Below are positions 41,098-53,908 of a DNA stretch of 64,000 nucleotides, one piece after another. Origin of the DNA: Paramecium sonneborni (Eukaryota > Ciliophora > Oligohymenophorea > Peniculida > Parameciidae); NCBI GenBank assembly GCA_905182985.1, contig CAJJDN010000055.1, forward strand, positions 400,344 through 464,343. Direction: 5' to 3'. The position numbers were made by a program, and so were the translations under genes. A model generated the notes under the pieces. That model did not search any database and had not been told where the DNA came from. It was given only the letters and a program-made list of their open reading frames with translations. The first letter of the stretch is position 1. Each line of letters begins with the position of its first letter.

Positions 41098-42381
41098 ATG
41101 CAATATATTTATGGATCCTTCATAGATGGATGGTACAATCTAAGATACTTTCTAATTTCATATTTCTATGACTCTGAATAAAAGTTAAGGCAGAACTCTA
41201 TAAACTTATATATTCTTAATAATATAATCAAAGATGACTGTGATGTAGATGTAATCATTTAAATTATCATTTCTAGTAAAAGTTAAATAAATTGAAAAGT
41301 ATATTTGAAAGTACTATTTGGTTCTCATATAGAAACAAACTACCATAACTATAATGTTTAAATATTATATTACATTTTAAGATAGTACACTTACTTCTGA
41401 TACAGGGTGGGGATGTATGTTACGAGTAGGATAGATGTCCTTATGTTAATAGATCAAATATTTTTATAATATTAATACACCTGAAGCATTAACTGAATTA
41501 ATTTAGCAATTTGCAGATAATGATTAGAATGAATTTTCTAATTTTTTAGATCAAAATGATGGAGATTAAAAAATTAAATATAAATCTCCTTTTTCCATCC
41601 AGAAGATTGTAGTGGAAACAAAAAAAGAAATTTAAAAAACACCTGGAGAATGGTACAAACCTAATGATATCTTGTTTGTATTAAAAAATCTGTTTAGATA
41701 CTCAAAATGTATATTAAATTAAATAAATTTAATAGTTTCAGAAAATCTAAGGATTTATATAAATCATGAAAATGCCTTTATTTTAAGTGATGTTGTAAGT
41801 TTAATGCTTAATAACAATGGTGGAAATGAAGAGTGGTTTAAAGACTATATTTAAAAAGGTTAAAATACATCTAATCAATATGGAGTTTCCATTTATATAT
41901 TAACAAGAATTGGATTAGAAACTTGTAATGAAGAATACCTAAAAGTCATAAATGAAATTATGACGTACCCTTAATTCTAAGGTATTTTAGGAGGATCTCC
42001 TAACAAAGCTTTATACATCTTGGGGAGGGTTGGAAATTATTATATTTATTTGGATCCTCATTATGTTTAATAAGCCTAAAATTATGAAGAAATATAAAAT
42101 GATCAATCTTCTTACTCTTGCTAGAACATTTAATTAATTGATAGATCTCAACTTGATCCATCTATGGCACTATCATTTTGTGTTAAAAATGCATTAGATT
42201 TGTTAGATCTGTGGATAAGAGTAAATATTATATATTTATTATTTTCAAGTTAAAATAAACAAAATAAGAAAATGGTGAGTCTTTTTTTATTGCTTTAACA
42301 GAAATTCAATCCTATTATCAGTTGACTTGGTCCATTTCTAATGAAGAAAATGAAGATGAGTTTGTTACAATTCTGAGCTGA
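41098..42381 (+). CDS. ATG4: ATG4 cysteine protease (peptidase family C54), autophagy
   Basis: ATG4 cleaves ATG8 precursors and deconjugates ATG8 from lipid. From ATG 41098, with introns of 26, 26 and 29 nt, the frame closes at 400 residues. Seen: STIWFSYRNKLPQL (family IWFTYRxxF), SDTGWGCMLRVGQM with the catalytic Cys, GILGGSPNKALYILGRVG, and IYLDPHYVQ with the catalytic Asp and His. The C-terminus EDEFVTILS resembles the LIR-type tail of human ATG4B. An insert of about 100 residues lies between the Cys and Asp/His motifs. In-frame sequence upstream of the chosen start (SILLGKNYDYK) resembles the conserved LLGKxY element, so the true start may be further 5'. Confidence 0.88.
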
Positions 42382-43038
42382 AATTAATATATACTAATTA
42401 TCATCACATATTACAATTATTTTTAAATAAAAAATAACATCAAATAAGATATAAAAATATTTGAAATTGTCAAATTCATATATTTTATTTTAGGCCTACC
42501 ATCATTTTAATTTTTTATAAATTGATCACTAATTATTGGAGCCTAAATTATTAAGGAAAAGTAAAATGATTCAATCAATTATTTTAAAATTATTTTTAAG
42601 TCTTTAGATTGCCAAACATCCATCTCTATTCTATAAAAATTTAATAAGAATTTAAAAATTTAAAACAATAAATTTTCAGAACAAATAGGAATATATAAGG
42701 TAAGAAATTTTTAAACGATTAAATTAACTTGTATTTAATCTATTTTTTTTAAACAAAATTACAATCATTTGATCCGTATATATATAAGTATGATGGAAAT
42801 AATCTTATCTGAGTCTTCAAAAATTTTGATTAAAACATAAATTAAAAAGTTACTAAATTATATACTGATAATCCTAATTATTTTGAGTATTATAAAATAA
42901 TGTATTTAATTATAATAGATTTATGAAGAATTTTAAAATTTTTGTCAGAAAATTTTCTGCAATAATCAATCATAATGCTTAGTTCTCTTCATTCAAATAC
43001 ATCATATAATGAATACATACAAATTATTAATCTCAAAA
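42382..43038. other. Intergenic between convergent genes
   Basis: AT-rich; no gene was seen on either strand. Confidence 0.5.
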
Positions 43039-43323
43039 TCAAAATAATTAAGAATCCTCTTTACACTCTGGCTTTTTACTTAAAATAGGAGAATCAAGAT
43101 TTGGAACATCTTTTACAAACTTTGTTCTGATACCTGTTAAAATTTAACTGCTATCACTAGGTTCATCTTCAGAGGAAAGTATGTCAGCAAATGGCAATTT
43201 TATAATGAGCTTATTTTCTATTTTAACTTTTTTTTTAATAGGAATTTCCGTTCTTTCTTAGTCTTAGCATTTGTTTTCCTTTGTTTATTTTTAATAGATT
43301 TTTGATAATTTGATACTATTCAT
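43039..43323 (-). CDS. Small basic/disordered protein of unknown function
   Basis: An intronless frame of 94 codons begins MNSIKLSKIYQKQTKENK and includes IPIKKKVKIENKLIIKLPFADILSSEDEPSDSS, ending KKPECKEDSQLF before TGA. The Lys-rich start with an acidic Ser cluster and no membrane segment suggests a nuclear or regulatory protein. No homologue is recognised. Coding status rests on residue pattern and an intact frame. Confidence 0.5.
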
Positions 43324-43888
43324 ATATTTTAAAATATTAATATATTTTGTTCTTTTATATTTGAGATTAAATAGCATCAATTTTATTAATAATTATGTTG
43401 CAATATCATTTATAATACTTAACCTCTATTTTTTACGATATTTAAAAACAGAACTCTTCATCTTTATTATTGAGAAAGAAATTAAATATAAAATTAAAAT
43501 AAATACACTTTTCAACAATTGTCATTTGATAATTATTCTATCAGAATTAATTAAAACTAAAAAAATTATTTATTATTTTTTTCAAATGACAATCATTAAA
43601 TATAATTAAAAGTACTTAAATTAGTTAATATCAAATATATTATTCTTAGCCAAAAGTTCCATTTTAGATTTTTACCTCATTTAATAATATATACATTCTG
43701 ATATATTTTCTATATATAGAACTCTTATTGTTATAAACAAATATGATGGATTGTCAGTAAATTTGTAAAAAATGAAAATCCAAATAGGAATGACTATTAT
43801 TAGCCTTAAGTAATAATATTACTCATCTATTTTAACAAATGTTCAAATAACTTTTATTTATAAAATAAGAACAAAAATGCATAATTAT
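43324..43888. other. Intergenic
   Basis: A 99-codon Ile/Leu/Tyr-rich ORF on the plus strand (43310-43609) is open only because the DNA is nearly all A/T. Its composition is not protein-like and it is not annotated as a gene. Confidence 0.5.
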
Positions 43889-44636
43889 TCATGCCTTAGG
43901 TTACCTAATTAATGTCATTTTGTCATCAAGATCTTTAATCAAAGCTTATATTAAAGTTAGACTTTTGTTAAATCCAGCTGCATTTGCTCTTAAAGAATCA
44001 ATTTTAGGCATTTTCACAACTTCTGGAATTGTTGTTGTATGAGTAACTCTTTAATTTTTTGCTGCAAATAACTCGTCTTGATTTTCTAAAATTAATAGTC
44101 TATATACCTTTTAATGTCTGTTTTAGACGCTCAATTTCTTCCTAAGATTAAATCTTGTTAGCTTCTAAATCAGTTTAAGCAATTGCTAATGACTCAAAGA
44201 CTTTGTCTAATTTAATTTCTAAGTCTTTATTTGTTTCTTCTAGCTACCTATGTTTAATAAATAAATATACCTAATTTTATTCTTATTTAGATCTTGATCA
44301 ACTTCTAAGTCGATTATCGATAATTTTAAGGTTTGCATATTTTTTTAAAACTCTGCAATTTGAGCGTCCTTTTTAGTTACTAATTTTTCTAATTAGTTTT
44401 AAGTCTATTATAATTCGTTCTTAAATATTACAAATAGATATTACTCTTGCTTTTTGTGTTTCTTCTTTTTGTTACAATAACTAATTTTAGGTCTATGCAA
44501 GTTGTTTATTTAAGATTTCTATGTTCTTCTATTATTAATCTTCTAAAATTTGGCTTTCTTCTATAAATTAATTGTATTCTTCTTCCATTTATTGATATTT
44601 TTGGCACATTTCTTCATACAATTACTTAAAGTCCAT
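43889..44636 (-). CDS. NudE/NDEL1 family dynein-LIS1 cofactor
   Basis: Four exons (introns 44420-44444, 44248-44270 and 44086-44107; 25, 23 and 22 nt) give 225 residues. A parallel coiled coil begins at residue 1 (MDFKQLYEEMCQKYQQMEEEYNQFIEES, where NudE has the REFQEGSREYE dynein-binding segment). It contains the LIS1-binding-type block IRQLEETNKDLEIKLDKVFESLAIA (NudE: IRELEQANDDLERAKR). A Pro/Thr/Val linker follows, then a C-terminal helix SLTLIQALIKDLDDKMTLI equivalent to NudE's ALNIVGDLLRKVGALESKL. NudE tethers LIS1 to cytoplasmic dynein. The family call is by ordered similarity of these blocks. Confidence 0.7.
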
Positions 44637-45090
44637 TTTATCGGTATTATTAATATATAATAATATATTTTATTAAATAAGAATCAAATATTTCGAATAA
44701 TCTTTATTCTTGATGTTCTTAATTAGAAAAATCCAAATATAGTTTTTATTATTTAGTTAAAATTTTTCATCATATATCAAAAGACAATTTTAAAAGAAAT
44801 TAAAAAAAATAGGTATTTTTAAAATTAGCAGGTGATAATTTCATAAATTATTATAATTTATTATAATTTCTAAAATTCTATCTATCCCTAAATTTAATAA
44901 ATTGAGAAACTTTAGAATTAAATCAAGTGAGATAATTTAAAGATAGATTAAAAAAATTATGTTTCTAAATTTAAGAAAATAGGAATTTACTTATTTTATT
45001 AAATGTGTTCATCAAAAATTATTATAATTTCAAATAATATTCGACTTATGAAAATTTGCTAATATAATGCTGATATATATTAATTAAAAA
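44637..45090. other. Intergenic
   Basis: AT-rich spacer between two same-strand genes; no ORF was supported. Confidence 0.5.
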
Positions 45091-45959
45091 TCAATATAAT
45101 TGATCAAATCTAGGAATAGTTTGACGATGTTCATCTAGTTTATCACAAGATGAAAAGTCTAATCTTCTGATTGCATTTCTATATGAATCTCGATCTCTTT
45201 AATAAAAAGCTCTGCTTGCATAGCTTTCATACATTTATCTTTTATATTAAATATTATTGCAATCTCGTTTTAGCTGATTAACATATTACTATTCAATTTC
45301 TAATTCAATCTCTCTAAGTTTTTCTTTAGATGAGATTTCTTCCTTAAAATCAGACCCTACAAAATATTTAACCTTTATTTATTTTAAATCATACTTAAAG
45401 TGTTCTAGTGGTTTATACAATAGGATATTCATAAGATCTTTAAAATGAATAAAGGGGAGCTTTTTAAAATAGAGTCATAAACCCTGATGATGATAAAAGT
45501 AACAACATTATGATAGGAAGAAATTAAAATAATTACATGTTTGCTTATCCATTTGGGTGCTATCTATTTTAATGATGAGCTCTTGGCGTTCCAAAAAAAG
45601 CTTTAAAGATTTCCTAATCTTTATTATGTTATTTGTACATTAGCAAAATCATCACCATAACATTATTCATAATAATATCCATTTTAATCTTAATAGTGAT
45701 GCTAACGTTGACTTTCTGGTCTTTCTGTTCCATGTTGATCATATATTCTCTTTTTATCAGGATTAGAAAGACAATTATATGCTTAAGCTACACGTTTGAA
45801 TGCTTCTTGAGCTCCTTCATTTTAATTCTTATCAGGGTGAAATTTCAAAGCTAATTTTCTATAGGCCTTTTTAAGCTCTTCATCTGTGGCTGATTTTGAA
45901 ACTCCCAATATTTCATAATAATCTTTCTTTTTAAGAAATTCCTTAATTTCTTCAGCCAT
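45091..45959 (-). CDS. DNAJB12/DNAJB14-type membrane J-domain protein
   Basis: Three exons (introns 45614-45638, 25 nt, and 45373-45394, 22 nt) give 273 residues. The J domain (about 11-80) has [32 protein letters not shown] with an intact HPD at 41-43. Then come FKAFFGTP, a hydrophobic segment ([16 protein letters not shown]) and the C-terminal DUF1977-type region: [39 protein letters not shown] and the ending [14 protein letters not shown]. This is the DNAJB12/14 plan: an ER tail-anchored Hsp40 that recruits cytosolic Hsp70 for membrane-protein quality control. Without the second intron the gene would look like two, which is why it is easily missed. Confidence 0.92.
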
Positions 45960-46053
45960 TATTTTATTGTTTTAAAAAGAAACTTTTTTTAATTTCAATG
46001 AAATACAACAAATAACAATACACGCAATAAATAGATTAATTATATATATAATA

Positions 46054-49000
46054 TCATTTTTTTCTTTATTGTAATTTTTCTTCATGCTCTAAAACAATTT
46101 TTTACATTTCCTCCAAATCTTCCATCATTTTATCTATTTCTTAAATTCTATCTTCAATAATATTAACTCTCTCATCAATTTAAGCTATTTTACCTTCAGT
46201 CACTTTATTACTAACACCTTTTCCAGCACCTCCAGCATCTCCAGCCTATTTAATAATTAATAAAAAATACAGGTTTTTGGTTTTTACTATTAGAAATATC
46301 TTACCCTAATTTTTAAATTGTCTCCTCTAATTTATCAATTTCTTCTCCTACTTAAACTTTAAACTGTTCAAATTATTATTATGGAACTCCTCCATTAGGA
46401 TTACCTTTATTTTGGTTAAAATCCTGAGAATCTAATTATTTTTTTAGAGCTCTAACTTCTTAGCTAATATATTGTTCAAATTAATCAGAATCAATTTTCA
46501 TTTATTCAATAAGTTTTTTTGTTTCTTAATTATTACCTGTAGAATCACCAGAACCAGAAGATCTTGCTAAGAATTAATTTTTTAATTTAACTATATCTTA
46601 ATCAATTCTTGAAATTTCTTATTAATATAAATCCAATTATTGTTAAGTATTTTAATTTTTATTATTAGGAGTCTATTATTAAGATATTGGAGATTAACTC
46701 TATTTATTTGACTTTAAATTTCTCACTTAATCATTCAAAGACTATATTTCTGTATCTAATTCTTATTTAATATTATTTATTCGTTATTCTAATTCTTTTA
46801 CTTTATTATCTGATGATGGTTATGTTTATTATTATTATTATTATGATTATGGTTTAGTTTAATCTAAATTTCCTTATCTTTATATAGCAACACTTTATCC
46901 TAAATTATCAATCTAATTTTATAATCTGTTTATTTCTTACATTAAATCTTTTTTATAGGCTTCTAAAGCAATTCCATAATTTACCATATTTGAATCATCT
47001 TTTCCTTATATTTCCAGTTTAGATATTTTATCATTAAATTATGTGAATTGCGAATCTATATCTTAAGTTAATAGGCTTAAATCATTAATTAATTTTGAGA
47101 CATCATCTGATATTAATTTCAAATTCTGGCTTTATTAATCATTTTTTGCATCAATCAATAACTTTATATTTTATTCTTATTTAGACATATTATTTAGATT
47201 AGTTTAATTATTTTTTAAAATTAATTCTAAAGTTTATTCAATTTAAGTTTTTACATATTCAGATAAATTTATTTCCATAGCTCCATTCATAGTTTTCATT
47301 AATTAAACATTACCAACAATCTATTATAATTAAAGAAAACTTAATTTTAATTATTCTTCTTAAATTTTAAGTTATTCATCTTAAGTTTTTAATGATTCTT
47401 CTTAACTATTTATCTATATTTTATGTTTATCTAATTCTTTTTCAAACTTATTATTTGTTTCTTCTTAATCTTCTTATATTTATCCAAGTTAATTATGAAT
47501 GGTATTATCAAAATTACTAAATTTTTCTTCTAATTCTTAAATTTTTGCATCTGATGATTTATTTATTTCAATTAATTATGCTTACAAATTATACTCTTAT
47601 GCTTCATTAATTGTTGATTATAACATTAATTCAATTGTTAATTTTGCATCTAGTTCATTTAAGAATTATCCATGAGCTTTTATAGCATCAGTTATATTAT
47701 TAAAATTATTTTAAACTCCTTTAATAAAATCGTTTAAGTCTTTTTTTATTTAATTTTTCTTTTCTTCCAATCTTTCCATTTCCTTAACTAATAATTATAA
47801 TTTGCCTATAATTCCAGTATGTCTCTCTTTATCTAATTCTTCATTTGCTTGACGGATTTATTCTGTTAAATAAAATTTTGATTAAAAATATGCAAAGCTC
47901 TAATCAATTTATAATTTTAATTGATTTCCTGAACTTATTTATAATTAGACTACTTAAGTCAACCCATTTTAAGTATCAGTTCTCAATTAAGCTAGTTTCA
48001 AACTAATTTCATCAAATAAATCTTATAAATCTTATTTATTTTTTTCAGCCATCTCTTAAAATTAAGTTTCTACATCATTTTTAAATTGAGTTAACTTTTA
48101 AAAAAACTCTTCATCCATTTTATTCATTTATTAATTAATTTTATCTTCCAAATCTTTAGCAGCATCTTTTATTTATTCATGCATATCATGTAATTCTTAA
48201 TTAAAATCTTCTTTTAATTTTTAAAATTATTGATTAACTTATTCTTTTAAAGTTTATACAGTCTATTTAAATTCTGAAGTTGCATCATCCAATTATTGTT
48301 ATAAATTGTTCTAAACAGAATCAATTTTATTATTTAATGAAATATCTAATTAATTTAATTAATTTTCCATTAAAAATTACCATTATAATCTATCTTATTT
48401 TTCTTTATTAACAATGTTGATAAGATGATCTTAAAAGTTTTCAAGTGTTGTAATAGTGTACATTCTATCTAAATACATTTCACTTTAGATTTAAATATGT
48501 ATCTCTCTCATAGCAAGATCCATTTTTTCCATTTATTAAATAGTCCATATTCTTAATTTAAATACATCATCTTCAATTTATTTAATCATCATTTTTAAAT
48601 CATGTTTAGTTTAATCTAATTCTGATTAAACATATGATTTAATATTATTTACTTGTTTATCCATATATAATTTTACTTATGTAATATTTTTATTTATTTC
48701 GATGCTTAAAACTTCTAAATTTTATGTCATTTTATTTTCAGAATTTTAAATATCTTATTTTAATTATCTTTCAATGTCTTTAAGTTTAAATTGTAATTCT
48801 TTTTCTATTTTTGAAATAGCTTCATCTAATTTTTCATCTTAATCTTTTCTTAACAGTTAAATTTCATAATCCAAATCTTCCTTTAATTTTCTAACCATAT
48901 CTCCATATTTTTCAATCAATTCTTAAAGCCTTTATCTAAGCTCTTTTTCTTCATCAATCATTGATTATAATCTTTATAAAATATATTCTTCTCTATTTCT

Positions 49001-50844
49001 TATAAGATCTTTCATTTAAATAGATAAACTGTCTAATTTTGCATTTGTTTATTGATCAGCCATTTCAATTTCTCTTGTAATTCTTTCATTAATTTATTAT
49101 GATGATTCCAAAACTTATTAAGTTGCATCTTTTTTTGCAGTTTCAATTGCGAATTAAATTTATTCATGTAATTGAATATTGTACTGTAACTATATATTTT
49201 TAATAATTTCAGAAAGTTCTATTCTTAATTAATCTAATTTGAATTCTTATGAACTTAATCCTTAAGTAACTTTATTATCTAAATTTTTCATTAATTATAA
49301 ATATTTTTTATCATTATTATCAACTTCATGAGACATTTTTTTTAAATTCTCTTGAAATTCATTTTTATCTTTTAATTATTCACCTTTAATGTTTTTAAGA
49401 TTAGTACTAACTTCAGTAAAAATAACAAGATTTTTTTAAGCAAATTATTTTTTCCAATCTTCATTTAATATCCTTTCATCATTTAATAATTTATTTTAAA
49501 TTTCCACAGATTTTTACATTTATGATTCATAATTTTATAATAATTCTTATTATTTTGAAAATTCTTTTTAAAGACTATTATTTATAAGATTAGCATGTTC
49601 ATGCATCATTTATCTAGTTTCTCCAACTCTAAAATTTAATTCTTTTTATCCTTATTCAATTAAAGCTACTTTTGCTAAAGAAGATTCTCTAATCATATCT
49701 ACAGTTTTAGAAATAGATTTAATATTTTCAGTAACAATTGTTTAAGATGCAGCTAAATTGGCTTCTAATTATTCCTTTGTATTTTTAATAATTTAATTTA
49801 ATGATGAAACGCTATCATGCATTTATTTCATAAATTTTTATTCTCCTAAAAGAATTTATTTTTCATCATTTCTAATTTCTTCTTTAAATGCTTAGATTTT
49901 ATTTTCTAATTAATTTCTCTAATCAAATTCACTTTTTAATCTTCTTTCAACTTCATCAGCTATACGATTTTCAACACTTCCAATTAAATTTTTAATATAA
50001 TCTTAATCTTAATTGATTTTTAACAATTTCATATTATCTAAAGCTTTAATACTAACTTTAGTTTTTTCATTTTAATCTAAAAATTCTTCTCTTTATTACT
50101 TTAATTTATTATAGAAATCTGATTCCTATTTAACCACTCTATAATGAACATCTTACCATTATCTTTGTAGATCTTCAATAATTGCATCTCTATGAGTTTT
50201 TTCATTATTAAATGCTTCTCTTAACAACTTAACTTCAATATTATCTGAAATAGGTTATACTGGTATTGGTTTAGATACATTTAATTTTAATTCAATTCCT
50301 TCCTACTAATTTATCATTGCACTCAATTTAAGTTCTTGATCATTTTATTTCTTTTGTAAATCAAGAATCATTTAAGATAAATTATCTCTGTTCTTTTCTC
50401 CTTAATTTCGTAACTGACTAATTGCATCTTAAAGTATGATCTACTTATCGTTAACTTATTTCCATAAATGCATTTCCTATGATTCTAATTACTTAATTGA
50501 TTGAATAAACTTTTGAGGATTATCCTCTATTGTCTTTTGTATTCTTCTTTCAATATTAGCTTTGAAATCTATCATCATTATCTCTAAATCTCTCACTTTA
50601 CTACTTAATTCTAATTGATTCATCTCTTTATCAACATCTTTCATTATTAATGATTGAGTAGCAGTTCTACTATCTAAACGAGGCAATGCTATTGTATTTT
50701 TTTAACCTGATGGTAATCTTCCTATCTAACTTTATTTAGGATCACTCTAATTATATCCATGCAACTTACTTCTATTGCTTTTTATTATCCTTATTATTAT
50801 CTAAATCGTAATTTCGGGGTTTGACGATTATTTAATTCATCCAT
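46054..50844 (-). CDS. Giant coiled-coil protein, about 1550-1580 residues
   Basis: ATG 50844 opens MDELNNRQTPKLRFRQQQGQQ. A 23-nt intron near 50769-50791 leads to SDPKQSQIGRLPSG, then LIMKDVDKEMNQLELSSKVRDLEIMMIDFKANIERR and a nearly continuous coiled coil to the C-terminus ..EIDKMMEDLEEMQKIVLEHEEKLQQRKK. At least one more intron exists near the 3' end (about 46250-46310). A run of consecutive TAA codons encodes a short polyglutamine tract (at about 46826-46842). The repetitive LDNLQxQLxSTxxEI-like spacing suggests a fibrous scaffold, but no specific family is recognised. Confidence 0.72.
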
Positions 50845-51155
50845 TGTTTTATATAAATATAATTTACTATAAATTTCATATACAAATTTTATAATTCATA
50901 ATTTAAAACTATGACAAACCAAATCCATTTAAATATTTATCTATTTCTCAACTCATTTAATTTCTTATCATTATCAAACAATCATCAATGGTTGCAATTA
51001 TAAGTTAATCTTAAATTCCAACCCATTAATCTTATTTCAATCTCTATAACTCAATTATCCTTTTTCTCACTCTCTTCATTCTAATTTCAATCAAATTTAT
51101 GAATAATAAAGGAGAAAGTAGCAAAATTGATAATATTACTTAACTCTCATGATTA
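50845..51155. other. Divergent intergenic region
   Basis: Between the start of the giant reverse gene and the small forward ORF at 51156. No gene was supported; presumably a bidirectional promoter. Confidence 0.4.
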
Positions 51156-51614
51156 ATGGTGAATCTTCATTATATCATAGTTGTAGTTATTCTACCTAAT
51201 AGGAGATATATTAAGATCTATGAAGAGGAGTAATAGAATAATATCATTAAATATTTAATCAAATAATATTTAAAAAGATTCTAATTTGAACGTATTCTTG
51301 AAATAAAAATAGTATTAGTTAATGGTTATAAAATTGCAGAGTTTGCAAAAAACAAAGTTTTAAAAGCTAGAAATATATTAAAACTTTAAATTACTCAATT
51401 TATTAGAGCTAAAGAATATTAATAAGATAAATATAGATTGAATTATATATATAAAATTAATAATACATTAATAATTGTTTAAAAAATTTAAATAGTAACT
51501 CTTCTTTTTTTTTAGAAGTAGTTAGTTATTAAAATAATCAGTTTTAAAAAATATTTTAGAATTGATATGAGTTCGATATTAAAAAGTAAGATATATCAGT
51601 AGTGCGAAAGTTGA
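51156..51614 (+). CDS. Hypothetical protein, 152 codons
   Basis: An ATG directly follows an in-frame TGA. The frame reads MVNLHYIIVVVILPNRRYIKIYEEE, then ERILEIKIVLVNGYKIAEFAKNKVLKARNILKL, and ends at TGA 51612-51614. The first two-thirds look like a real helical protein; the last third is lower-complexity Ile/Lys and could be readthrough past a missed intron. No family is recognised. Confidence 0.4.
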
Positions 51615-51728
51615 GTTCATATTAATTATCGTACTCATTAAAATTCATCATTATATATTCACTTTTAAAAGTAAATTATAAATATATTTGACGTATCAAT
51701 TTTCGTATATGGGTTAATTTATTTTAAT

Positions 51729-53309
51729 ATGTAATCTGTCAACAAATTGTTTGTTAAATGTCAATCAGAACCAGCAAAAGAGGAGATAATTTTTAAGACT
51801 GAATTCTTTAAGTTCACAAATCACAAATCAGTTTAATTGCTTTTATGTAGTGATGAGCACATTTACAAAATAAATGTAAAATATGAATAATTAAGTTTTT
51901 AGAAATAGAAGGTTTATAAGGTTTCACTTTAGTCTTTACGATTTAGTGTAAAAGCAGAATAAACAAATAAATAGACTTAAAAATAGATGAAAGGTGATGA
52001 ATTTCATACTTAAATATACAAATTTACATTGGAGAGAGATGACACAGATGCTAATGAATTTTATAACTTTAACTTCTAAACAATGTATTGGTTCGACAAC
52101 TTGAGGAACAAATTAAATATGCTTGATTATTGGGTGAACTATGATATTTCTAAATTAATCGGTAAAGGAACTTTTGCATCAGTTTATGAAGCAAAATCAA
52201 AGTTCGATAATTAAATGTATGCAGCAAAGGCATTTTATAAGAAAACATTATTTCAAGATCCAAAAGGAAAAGTATTTTTTTAAATATATATTGTTTAGGA
52301 ACAAGTTGAAAATGAGATTAGAATAATGAGATAACTAAATCATCCAAATTTGATAAATTTACATGAAGTATATGAAAACAAGGCATAAATCTATTTAATA
52401 ATAGATTTAGCTAGAGGAGGATCTCTCGAATATGCATTAAAAGTATTAAATGGTCCTGTTCCTTTTTTATCGGCTAAGGTGATATTCCGTTAAATAGTAG
52501 AAGGATTAAATGGATTACATGAAAAGAATATAATGCATAGAGATTTAAAACCAGATAATATTCTTTTTAGAGAATTTGTACCATTAAAAAGATATGGATT
52601 AATTCATATGGGACCTAATATAATGGTAAGTGATTTTGGTGTTTCAAGTTAAGTTTAGGAAAAATTAAATGTCTATTAATATACTGGAACACCAGGATAC
52701 ATGGCACCTGAAGTATTTGAGACTGAATTGGATTAAACAAAAACATATAACGAAAAATGTGATATATTTTCCTTAGGTTGCATTTTGTATTATTTATTAA
52801 TTGGCAAACCATTATTTGCTAATAAATAAGCAAATATGGAAATGAAAATAGATTGGATGGTTGTTGAATAAGAATTGAATTCAAGTCATTCTCTTACGAT
52901 GTTATTATAGAGAATGTTATCTCCAAATCCTTAAGAAAGACCATCATGCAAAGAAATTTTGGAGAATAAGATATTAGAAGTAGAATATGGAGAAGATGGA
53001 GTTCCCTTATTTAAAGACTTTCAGAGACCTAAGAGTAGTCCACCAAAAAGATTAATTTAAGAAGATCCACTTAAAAATAAAGGTAAGAGAGGTAGTGTTT
53101 TAATGAACAACAAAGCTATTAATATGATGCCTATTATGGAAGAAAAATAAAGGGATTCTGGTAATCATAAATTTACCAAAAGAAATACTAATATGGACAT
53201 TTAAGATATGAAATCTAGTCAAATTAGTGTGAATCCATAATCTGTAAAACAGGCACGGCGTTCGTCAGCTATTGTTCCTGGAACTGCTAAAAGACCATCA
53301 TAATAATGA
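51729..53309 (+). CDS. Protein kinase with an N-terminal PH-like region
   Basis: One intron (52272-52298, 27 nt) leaves 517 codons. Residues 1-105 form beta-rich sequence (NHKSVQLLLCSDEHIYKINV.., HTQIYKFTLERDDTDANEFYNF) suggestive of a PH domain. The kinase follows: GKGTFASVYEAKS, YAAKAF with the lysine, MRQLNHPNLINLHEVYE, HRDLKPDNILF, SDFGVS, TGTPGYMAPEV and SLGCILYYLLIGKPLF. All catalytic residues are present. A C-terminal Ser/Lys/Gln tail follows. The overall type is CAMK/ULK-like. PH-kinase architecture recurs in ciliates. PFDN1 starts 22 bp after its stop. Confidence 0.88.
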
Positions 53310-53331
53310 TTAAATTAAAATTAATTTTAAT

Positions 53332-53728
53332 ATGTAGCAGATTAGTAAAGAAAAAGAGTAGTAGTATCAATAGTATATGGAATTAGAAAAAGAAGTTATG
53401 AGTACTTTAGCCAAAGTTAGACAATATGAAGCCTCAATGACATAACTCAAACGAAATATTTAGAAATGCCAAATTACATTAAAAGAACTTGGAAGTATTG
53501 ATGAATAAAAAACTTATTAACCAGTTGGTAAATGGTAAAAATTAAATTCATTTTATTAATAGCTTCATTCTCAAATCAAAAAAAGATATTACAAATGAAG
53601 TTATTGAAATCATTAAATCTCATGAAAAAGATATCGATGAATATGAAAAAGTTAGACAACATTTAATTACCAAAGGAAAAGAAAAAGAAACATAATTGTA
53701 AGAAGCAATGAAAGCATTAAAAATTTGA
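53332..53728 (+). CDS. PFDN1: Prefoldin subunit 1
   Basis: Two exons (intron 53535-53562, 28 nt) give 122 residues, the same length as human PFDN1. A beta-type prefoldin plan: an N-terminal coiled coil (QYMELEKEVMSTLAKVRQYEASMTQLKRNI), the hairpin with the family signature YQPVGKCFILKSKKDITNEV (human YEGVGRMFILQSKEAIHSQL), and a C-terminal coiled coil ending AMKALKI. Prefoldin delivers nascent actin and tubulin to the CCT chaperonin. The start codon follows the upstream kinase stop by only 22 bp. Confidence 0.92.
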
Positions 53729-53908
53729 ATTATTTCTATTTTGATGTTCTAATATTAAGTATTACAAAAAATTTATTATTGTTCATTTCATACTTAATTA
53801 TAAATAATTATACTAAACTTTTTATTATCAAAATTGTTTCATCAAAATAAAGTTGGCCTCGCTATTTCTTTTTGTTACTATTATAAATTAAAAATTATTA
53901 CAAAAAAG

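Noticed and set aside
43310..43609. Plus-strand hydrophobic 99-codon ORF
   Set aside because: Composition is what random A/T sequence gives; no start context, homology or neighbour support.
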